From assembly GCA_946479225.1 (NCBI GenBank), contig CAMLFI010000127.1, positions 1 through 7,138 on the forward strand: DNA of 7,138 bases, read 5' to 3'. The stretch is from an uncultured Mucilaginibacter sp. (GTDB lineage Bacteria > Bacteroidota > Bacteroidia > Sphingobacteriales > Sphingobacteriaceae). Positions within the stretch are counted from its first letter, which is position 1, and the number at the start of each line of letters is the position of its first letter. Shown here piece by piece: positions 1-5,072 of this stretch. Made by a program: the position numbers and the translations under genes. Below the pieces are notes generated by a model, which saw nothing but the letters and a program-made list of their open reading frames with translations, searched no databases and was not told the origin of the DNA.

Positions 1-1
1 C

Positions 2-475
2 AGTCCGTTGGTTGCTGTTATGTTAGTCGTTTATCTAATAGCAATAGTTTACTCCGGCAAAAATCCATATAACGACCGCGAATTCCTGTTAATTTTTAAC
101 GCTTTGCTGGTTGGCGTTTTAGCAATTATCTTTTTCTCTGTTGCCGAATCATCGAAAGCCCATAAAACCAGGCTTGAGATGTGGGTGCTCACCTTTTTAT
201 CTGTTATGACGATAATAGTAAATGGCGTTGCGCTTTCTGCCATAGTATTCCGCATTGCAACCCTGGGCATCACCCCTAACAGACTGGCTATTATGGGTGG
301 CAATGTTTTGATTCTTATTAATCTTGTGTTGGTTACAGTAAGTCTTTTCAGAACTATTAACAAACGGACGGAAATAAGCGAGGTTGGAAAGGTAATATCT
401 ACCTACCTGCCGGTTTATTTTGTGTGGACTATCATCGTCACTTTTATATTTCCACTTATCTTCAGCTTTAAATAA
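2..475 (+). CDS. C-terminal part of a polytopic inner-membrane protein, possibly DUF4153-type
   Basis: The reading frame is already open at the left edge (Ser-Pro-Leu precede the first possible start, a TTG at position 8), so this is the 3' end of a longer gene and the true start lies outside the window. About 157 residues are visible, with roughly five hydrophobic segments separated by short charged loops; the last runs nearly to the C-terminus, which ends FSFK. A loop reading RIATLGITPNR sits between the third and fourth segments and resembles the Arg...Gly-hydrophobic-Thr-Pro-Asn-Arg motif I associate with DUF4153 membrane proteins of Bacteroidota. That family call comes from memory of the motif and is tentative; the membrane topology is directly supported by the sequence. 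No enzymatic motif is visible. A strong hairpin terminator follows 17 bp after the stop codon, so this gene ends its own transcription unit. Confidence 0.75.
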   Translation, partial: SPLVAVMLVVYLIAIVYSGKNPYNDREFLLIFNALLVGVLAIIFFSVAESSKAHKTRLEMWVLTFLSVMTIIVNGVALSAIVFRIATLGITPNRLAIMGGNVLILINLVLVTVSLFRTINKRTEISEVGKVISTYLPVYFVWTIIVTFIFPLIFSFK

Positions 476-492
476 AAACCCACTGAGATTTA

Positions 493-529
493 AAAAGCGC
501 CGTTCCTGATTGCAGGACACGGCGCTTTT
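493..529 (+). terminator. Rho-independent terminator after the membrane-protein gene
   Basis: The arms AAAAGCGCCG (493-502) and CGGCGCTTTT (520-529) are perfect 10 bp complements. Inside them T503 pairs with A519, C518 is bulged, and TCCTG (504-508) pairs with CAGGA (513-517) around a four-base loop ATTG. The 3' arm ends in four T's. The A-rich 5' flank and T-rich 3' end mean the hairpin could also act on the opposite strand, but the only gene ending beside it is the rightward membrane-protein gene. Confidence 0.88.
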
Positions 530-627
530 CGTGATTATCGGTATCTTGGTAAAATATTCAAATAAAAGCATTTCAATTGTAGCATAATTTCGTTTCACAA
601 CGTTTTATCGGTAAATTCACAATTGCC

Positions 628-1113
628 ATGAAGAAATTTTTACTTGTTTGCTTAATTATATTTGTAGCCGGTATGGGCTGCACAAAAGTTAAGCCGCTCT
701 GCGGATGCTCGCCAATGCAGCAGCCCGAGTTGATGTTAGTTATAAAAAATGCAGCGGGGAGCGATTTGCTAAGTGATAAAAATATAGGTGCCTATGCTAA
801 AAGCGATATTCAACTGTATAGAAAGGATGCCAGCGGGAATGCCGTACAGCTTACCTTTTATATCCGGCCGCCGTTCTCTTATGGTAACGAAAACTTCACT
901 TTCAATACACTGTATGCAAACGGCCTTAGCTCAATAAAACAATCGGGAGAAAGTATATACCTTAAACTGGGCACTGATCCGGCTTACGAACTCAAATTAC
1001 AGTTTAACAATACGATGCCTAAAATAGACAAGCTTTTTATAAATAATACCGAAGCAGAAAAAGACAACGGTACTTTAGTAAAATACGTGGATATGTTTTA
1101 TTTGATCAAGTAG
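628..1113 (+). CDS. Small putative lipoprotein of unknown function
   Basis: A 161-residue protein with a short basic N-terminus (MKK), a hydrophobic stretch at residues 4-16 and a cysteine at 18 followed by Thr-Lys. This suggests a type II signal peptide and lipid attachment at Cys18. The box before the cysteine (AGMGC) is imperfect because position -3 is Gly rather than Leu, Val or Ile. Two further cysteines follow at 25 and 27 (CGCSP). The mature part is rich in alternating polar and hydrophobic residues, as in a beta-sandwich, with a segment LVIKNAAGSDLLSD at 37-50 that resembles many small Bacteroidota lipoproteins of unknown role. No enzymatic motif is seen. The chosen ATG is the one that gives the signal sequence; no ribosome-binding site is evident. 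It lies 152 bp after the previous gene and beyond a terminator, so it should have its own promoter. A TAATTTCG at 585-592 is one base off the Bacteroidota -7 box but has no TTG at a suitable distance. Real gene: likely. Function: unknown. Confidence 0.78.
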   Translation: MKKFLLVCLIIFVAGMGCTKVKPLCGCSPMQQPELMLVIKNAAGSDLLSDKNIGAYAKSDIQLYRKDASGNAVQLTFYIRPPFSYGNENFTFNTLYANGLSSIKQSGESIYLKLGTDPAYELKLQFNNTMPKIDKLFINNTEAEKDNGTLVKYVDMFYLIK

Positions 1114-1167
1114 ATTTTATTGCGAAACTTCAGCAGTTTAAAACATTAATTTATTTTTTGCATTATT

Positions 1168-1183
1168 ACGGGCACAAACCCGT
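1168..1183 (+). promoter_or_regulatory. Small GC-rich hairpin directly before the ppx start codon
   Basis: ACGGG (1168-1172) and CCCGT (1179-1183) are perfect complements around a six-base loop CACAAA, and the ATG of the next gene begins three bases later at 1186. In RNA this stem would cover the region a ribosome contacts during initiation. It could lower or tune translation of ppx. It could instead be the remnant of a weak terminator for the lipoprotein gene, though only three T's follow. The pairing is visible; the role is inference, and a 5 bp stem can arise by chance. Confidence 0.3.
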
Positions 1184-1185
1184 TT

Positions 1186-2115
1186 ATGAGTCAGCAAAAA
1201 ACTGTCGCCGTAATGGACCTCGGCACCAATACTTTTCATTTATTGATAGCACAAGGCAACGCCGTTTCTTATCAAGAACTCGTGCACAAAAGCTTGCCTG
1301 CTAAACTGGGCGAAGGCGGTATTAATAAAGGGATAATTGTTCCGGCAGCTTTTCAACGTGGTATTGAAGCCATGCAGCAATATGAGCAGGATATAGCCAA
1401 CACCAGTGTTGATAACGTACGGGCGGTAGCAACCTCAGCATTGCGCAATGCTGCAAACGGACAAGAATTTATTGATAAGGTACAAACTTTAACCGGCATC
1501 AAAATAGAGTTGATAAATGGCGAGCAGGAAGCAGCCTACATTTATAAAGGTGTTAAACTGGCAGGCAGTCTGGGTGCGCAAACGTCGCTTATAATAGATA
1601 TTGGTGGCGGCAGTGTGGAGTTTATTTTATGTAATGCCGATGAGATATTTTGGAAGCAGAGCTTTGAGATAGGCGCCGCAAGGTTAATGGATAAATTTCA
1701 CCAGGTTGACCCTATCCCCTCTTCTTCTATCGCTGATCTGCGCAGCTATCTGGAAGAAAAACTGGCACCGCTTTTTGATGCCGGCAAGCAATATAATGTG
1801 GAAACCATTATCGGGTCATCGGGCGCGTTCGAAACCTTTGCTGAAATAATTGAGTTGGACAAGCGTAAGCCATTCGATTTGAAAAACATCAAAAACTATC
1901 TGTTTGAAACTCAAATGTTAATAGCTGTTACTGATAAACTGATCGCTTCATCGCATCAACAGCGTAAAAGCATGGAGGGTATTGTATCTATTCGTGTGGA
2001 TATGATAGTGGTAGCATCGTTACTTACCCGTTTTGTTATGGAGAAGCTTAACGTAAGCAACGTTCAGCTTTGTACTAACTCACTTAAAGAAGGCATTTTG
2101 GCTGATATGTTATAG
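1186..2115 (+). CDS. ppx: Ppx/GppA-family exopolyphosphatase (short, two-domain form)
   Basis: This 309-residue protein is expected to release terminal phosphate from inorganic polyphosphate, or to hydrolyse pppGpp to ppGpp, in the cytoplasm. It shows the ASKHA-fold signatures of the family in order: phosphate-1 loop AVMDLGTNTFHLL (8-20), AVATSALRNA (80-89), the acidic GEQEA segment (112-116) where family members carry a catalytic Glu, phosphate-2 loop IIDIGGGSVEF (136-146), and GSSGAFET (210-217). The C-terminal segment with LKEGIL (300-305) is also typical. There is no signal peptide. The length fits the short form with only the two ASKHA domains; the roughly 500-residue E. coli Ppx and GppA carry extra C-terminal domains that are absent here. 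No polyphosphate kinase gene lies in the window. The M1 peptidase gene follows after 46 bp on the same strand without a visible terminator, so read-through is plausible. Motifs cannot separate polyphosphate from pppGpp as the main substrate. Confidence 0.93.
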   Translation: MSQQKTVAVMDLGTNTFHLLIAQGNAVSYQELVHKSLPAKLGEGGINKGIIVPAAFQRGIEAMQQYEQDIANTSVDNVRAVATSALRNAANGQEFIDKVQTLTGIKIELINGEQEAAYIYKGVKLAGSLGAQTSLIIDIGGGSVEFILCNADEIFWKQSFEIGAARLMDKFHQVDPIPSSSIADLRSYLEEKLAPLFDAGKQYNVETIIGSSGAFETFAEIIELDKRKPFDLKNIKNYLFETQMLIAVTDKLIASSHQQRKSMEGIVSIRVDMIVVASLLTRFVMEKLNVSNVQLCTNSLKEGILADML

Positions 2116-2161
2116 TATGAGTAGACCTGTTTTTGTATATTGCTATCCTTAACTGATACGC

Positions 2162-4159
2162 ATGAAACTTAGACTTCTATCTCTGTTGGCTTTATTATGC
2201 TGCATTTCTATAGCACAGGCGCAACGCAAGCCACGCAATACATCAACCGATACCATCAAATCTAATTACAATCCGTCGGCCCTGTTCTCGCCGCCGTTTT
2301 ATACCGAAAAGGGCAATGAATTCCATTCAGCCAATGGCGAGCCCGGCCCAAAGTATTGGCAAAACCGTGCCGACTACGCGCTAAAAGCTAAGATCGACAC
2401 AGCAAGCAAACTACTTACCTGTACCGAAAATATAACTTACACTAATAACAGTCCGGATGCTTTGGGCTACCTGTGGTTGCAAATGGATCAGAACACCTAT
2501 AAAAAAGACGCACGATCCAACTTTGTTACCGGCAACCAACCCAAGCCTGATCAGCATACTGATGGTTATATTATTGAGTCGGTTTCCATTTCAGTTAATG
2601 GCAAAGTGCAGAAGGCTAATTACGTTATTACCGATACCCGGATGCAAATCCGTCTTCCATCAGCATTGGCAGCAAAAGGCGGGAAGATCAACCTGCTGAT
2701 CAACTATCATTATACTATTCCGGGCGCTTTTGGCGGCCGTACAGATTATACCCAAACAAAGAATGGTACCATCTTCGAAATAGCGCAGTGGTTTCCCCGC
2801 ATGTGCGTTTATGATGATTCGAACGGCTGGGATACCCTGCCATTTGTAGGCAGTGGCGAGTTTTACTGCGAGTATGGTGATATTGATTACCGCGTAACCG
2901 TGCCCTGGGATATGATTGTTGCCGGTTCCGGCGAATTGGTTAACCCTGCAGAAGTGCTGACCGTTAAACAGGTAAACCGCCTGGCTGCTGCCCGTAACAG
3001 CGGTAAAACCATTATGATCCGCACCGCGCAAGAAGTTACCGACCCCTCCTCCCGACCAGTGAACAAGGGTACGCTTACCTGGCACTTTAAAATGCAGAAT
3101 ACCCGCGATGTTGCTTTCGGCGCTTCGCGTGCGTTTATGTGGGATGCGGCAAGGATCAATCTGCCGGGTGGTAAAAAGTCTATCTCTATGTCGGTTTACC
3201 CGGTAGAGAGCGCCGGTAACGATGCATGGGGCCGCTCCACCGAATATTTGAAAGGCGCGGTTGAGTACTTCTCCACCAAATGGTTCCCATACCCTTACCC
3301 GGCGGCGATAAACGAAGCTGGTTTGGCAGGTGGCATGGAATATCCCGGTATTTTGTTTGATGGTATTACTGATAAGGGGAAGGATCTGTTCTGGGTTACC
3401 GCACACGAGATTGGCCATAATTGGTTCCCGATGATAGTGGGATCTAATGAACGGCGCTTTGCATGGATGGACGAGGGCTTTAACACCTTTATTGATGTGT
3501 ATGCGTCTGATGTGATCAACAAAGGCGAGTACGCGCCTAAACGCGATGGTGAGTATGCGCCCGGCGGTGGCAACCCCGCTGATGAGATAATCCCCGATAT
3601 TATTGACCCTGCTTCGCCTGTCATTAATAGTTATCCTGACGCAATAGCAGAAAAGTATCGCCATCCCCTCACCTATTTTAAGCCCGCCTTTGGTTTGATA
3701 TTGCTGCGAGAGCAGGTATTGGGCAAGGACCGTTTTGACTATGCCTTTAGCAATTATATACGTAAATGGGCCTATAAGCATCCCCAACCAAACGACTTTT
3801 ACCGGGCCATGGAGAATGCCGCAGGCGAGGACCTAGCCTGGTTTTGGCGGGGATGGTTTTTGAACAATTACAAGCTTGATCTGGCGCTCATCAGCGCTAA
3901 GTATGTTAATGATGATGTAAAAAATGGTGTTGAGGTAGTGGTAGCCAATAAAGAGGCTATGGCCATGCCGTTTAGCATTGAGGCTAAATTGAAGGATGGT
4001 ACCAAACTCCGTATGAAGCTGCCGGTGGAGACCTGGCTGCAGAACAAAGCTACCACTTTTATTATCCCTACAACCTCAGCTGTGGAGAGCGTTAGCATTG
4101 ACCCTGATGCAGCGTTGCCGGATGTGAACAGGGCGAATAACGGTTTAACCGTTAAGTAG
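2162..4159 (+). CDS. Secreted M1-family zinc metallopeptidase (aminopeptidase N-like)
   Basis: A 665-residue protein with a type I signal peptide (hydrophobic core at residues 4-18, probable cleavage after AQA at 20, leaving Gln first), so it should act in the periplasm or at the outer membrane. The N-terminal beta domain includes [11 protein letters not shown] (209-219). The catalytic domain carries the exopeptidase motif as GGMEY (390-394), the zinc site HEIGH (415-419) and the third zinc ligand Glu438, 19 residues after His419, which matches HExxH-x18-E exactly. Tyr505 in TYFKPAF is the likely transition-state tyrosine. A helical region with [21 protein letters not shown] (about 537-557) and a short C-terminal beta-rich tail complete the usual order. 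All key residues are present, so an active aminopeptidase removing N-terminal residues from peptides is expected; specificity cannot be read. The ATG is supported by the signal peptide beginning there. No good promoter lies in the 46 bp after ppx, where TGTTTTTG (2128-2135) lacks a partner TTG at proper spacing. Confidence 0.95.
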   Translation: MKLRLLSLLALLCCISIAQAQRKPRNTSTDTIKSNYNPSALFSPPFYTEKGNEFHSANGEPGPKYWQNRADYALKAKIDTASKLLTCTENITYTNNSPDALGYLWLQMDQNTYKKDARSNFVTGNQPKPDQHTDGYIIESVSISVNGKVQKANYVITDTRMQIRLPSALAAKGGKINLLINYHYTIPGAFGGRTDYTQTKNGTIFEIAQWFPRMCVYDDSNGWDTLPFVGSGEFYCEYGDIDYRVTVPWDMIVAGSGELVNPAEVLTVKQVNRLAAARNSGKTIMIRTAQEVTDPSSRPVNKGTLTWHFKMQNTRDVAFGASRAFMWDAARINLPGGKKSISMSVYPVESAGNDAWGRSTEYLKGAVEYFSTKWFPYPYPAAINEAGLAGGMEYPGILFDGITDKGKDLFWVTAHEIGHNWFPMIVGSNERRFAWMDEGFNTFIDVYASDVINKGEYAPKRDGEYAPGGGNPADEIIPDIIDPASPVINSYPDAIAEKYRHPLTYFKPAFGLILLREQVLGKDRFDYAFSNYIRKWAYKHPQPNDFYRAMENAAGEDLAWFWRGWFLNNYKLDLALISAKYVNDDVKNGVEVVVANKEAMAMPFSIEAKLKDGTKLRMKLPVETWLQNKATTFIIPTTSAVESVSIDPDAALPDVNRANNGLTVK

Positions 4160-4190
4160 CGTTTGCCCCACCAGTGTGTAAGACATAATT

Positions 4191-4217
4191 AAAAATAAAA
4201 GCCGGTTTATTTGCTTT
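4191..4217 (-). terminator. Weak candidate terminator after the thioredoxin-like gene
   Basis: On the minus strand AAAGC (4217-4213) can pair with GCTTT (4202-4198), and the second arm runs into T-A-TTTTT (4197-4191). The stem is only 5 bp and overlaps the last codons of the gene. An alternative all-AT stem (4193-4199 with 4206-4212) uses the same bases. The location in a 47 bp convergent gap favours some terminator here, but the structure is weak. Confidence 0.3.
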
Positions 4218-4929
4218 CAAGCACAGCTTTAAGTGTTGTTTTAAAGGCCGGAAAAGTAAATGGTGAAGAGCCTGTCATCGCAAACTTTATTATGTGATTT
4301 TTATCAGTAATTACATAAGTTGGGAACTCATATATACCATACGCGCCACTAATTTTATATGCGTAGGTTAATGAGTGCGTAGTTAACAACGGCTTTTGCT
4401 TCAATTTTTCTGCAGCATCATCTTTATTATCGCTGGTAATGCCTATCGAAACAAGATTCGGATTTTTAAACTCTTTAAGAATACCGTTTATGGTTTCAAA
4501 ACCTTCTGTACAAGGTGGGCATTCTACCCCCCAAAACACCATCACTATGGCTTTTCCATCAAAACTTTCCTGTTCAATGGCATTTTTTAAAGGATTTACA
4601 TCAAGCGTATTTCCTTCGGCTAAAACGCCGGTTTTAATGGATAGCATACGCTTCACCATTTCAGTCATCATTGCCTTTTGCTCCTCCGGCATTTTTACAA
4701 GCATAACTTTACCGCCGGGTGCACCCGGAGCACCTTTACCGCGTAAGGTATATTCCCCGGAGTTTACCAACTTGGTATATTGATAATATTTTAAAGCATT
4801 TCCTTGCTCGTCGTACACAAGCATAGAGGTATCTAAAGGCATACTGCTCTGACGCATTTGCCCTGTTACCTGGGCCGAGGCGTATAAGCCTAAAAAGCTC
4901 AGTAAAAGTGTAAGGATAAGGTTTCTCAT
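4207..4929 (-). CDS. Periplasmic TlpA-like thioredoxin-fold protein
   Basis: A 240-residue protein with a signal peptide (hydrophobic residues 4-16, probable cleavage after ASA at 17-19, next residue Gln), so it should work in the periplasm. Residues about 20-105 form a family-less N-terminal part with a short Gly-Ala-Pro-rich turn (GAPGAPGG, 66-73). The thioredoxin domain spans about 106-240: strand AIVMVFWGVE, redox motif CPPC (137-140), then a helix, GITSDNKDD (163-171), and EFPTYVITDK (201-210) with the cis-proline at 203. This is the TlpA/ResA/AhpC-TSA arrangement, and both redox cysteines are present, so thiol-disulfide exchange on exported proteins is likely; the partner is unknown. 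The CPPC centre also occurs in other TlpA-like proteins. It lies 143 bp downstream of the E1 gene on the same strand, but a terminator and a separate promoter lie between, so it is probably its own unit. The ATG is fixed by the signal peptide. Confidence 0.9.
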   Translation of the reverse strand: MRNLILTLLLSFLGLYASAQVTGQMRQSSMPLDTSMLVYDEQGNALKYYQYTKLVNSGEYTLRGKGAPGAPGGKVMLVKMPEEQKAMMTEMVKRMLSIKTGVLAEGNTLDVNPLKNAIEQESFDGKAIVMVFWGVECPPCTEGFETINGILKEFKNPNLVSIGITSDNKDDAAEKLKQKPLLTTHSLTYAYKISGAYGIYEFPTYVITDKNHIIKFAMTGSSPFTFPAFKTTLKAVLESK

Positions 4930-4965
4930 TTGGTTTGGTTTTACGCTTTATAATTACGGTCAATC

Positions 4966-4992
4966 TGTTGCAAAGTGTTGCATGTTGCAACA
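4966..4992. repeat. Cluster of TGTTGCA heptamers in the leader of the thioredoxin-like gene
   Basis: TGTTGCA occurs three times on the plus strand at 4966-4972, 4976-4982 and 4983-4989; the last copy is part of the perfect 10 bp palindrome TGTTGCAACA (4983-4992). A fourth copy is at 5039-5045 and the reverse complement is at 5063-5069, both inside the upstream terminator. On the transcribed minus strand the leader therefore carries TGCAACA three times, 37 to 63 bases before the start codon. The repeats are plainly visible. They could be binding sites for a regulator or an RNA-level element; no known site is recognised. Confidence 0.6.
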
Positions 4993-5018
4993 ATCAATAT
5001 TCACAAAGTATTAGTAAT

Positions 5019-5046
5019 CAAATATATACAAAAAACAGTGTTGCAA
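5019..5046 (-). promoter_or_regulatory. Bacteroidota-type promoter for the thioredoxin-like gene
   Basis: Read on the minus strand, TTG (5046-5044) is followed after exactly 17 bases by TATATTTG (5026-5019), a full match to the TAnnTTTG -7 box used by the Bacteroidota housekeeping sigma factor; the spacing falls in the range described for this promoter class. Transcription would begin near 5013, giving a leader of about 80 bases. The -33 TTG lies within the hairpin of the preceding E1 terminator. Low-complexity AT sequence makes chance matches possible, so this is good but not proven. Confidence 0.6.
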
Positions 5047-5070
5047 GTGTTGTGTATTTTTCTGCAACAC
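5030..5070 (-). terminator. Rho-independent terminator of the E1 dehydrogenase gene
   Basis: On the minus strand GTGTTGCA (5070-5063) and TGCAACAC (5045-5038) form a perfect 8 bp stem with a 17-base loop, followed by TG and a run of six T's (5035-5030). It begins two bases after the E1 stop codon, the expected place. The loop contains an extra CAACAC (5052-5047) that could form an alternative, shorter pairing with the first arm. Confidence 0.72.
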
Positions 5071-5072
5071 CC

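Noticed and set aside
197..598. Minus-strand frame of 133 codons spanning the first gene's end and the terminator
   Set aside because: It runs antisense to a clear membrane protein and through the 493-529 hairpin, and its translation is compositionally unlike a folded protein.
1152..1160. TATTTTTTG before ppx as a -7 promoter box
   Set aside because: The spacing inside the box is one base too long for TAnnTTTG, and no TTG lies 17-23 bases upstream.
2660..3787. Long minus-strand open frame (375 codons) as a possible gene
   Set aside because: It lies wholly inside the M1 peptidase gene, which has every catalytic motif, and mirrors its codons exactly. Its translation shows no recognisable domain or coherent start region.
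4138..4154. Palindrome TAACGG-TTTAA-CCGTTA at the end of the M1 gene as a terminator
   Set aside because: It lies within the coding region before the stop codon, has a 6 bp stem and is not followed by a T-run.
4715..4740. Gly-Ala-Pro repeat in the thioredoxin-like protein as a collagen-like segment
   Set aside because: Only about three triplets (GAP-GAP-GGK) are present, far too few for a triple helix; it is more likely a flexible turn.
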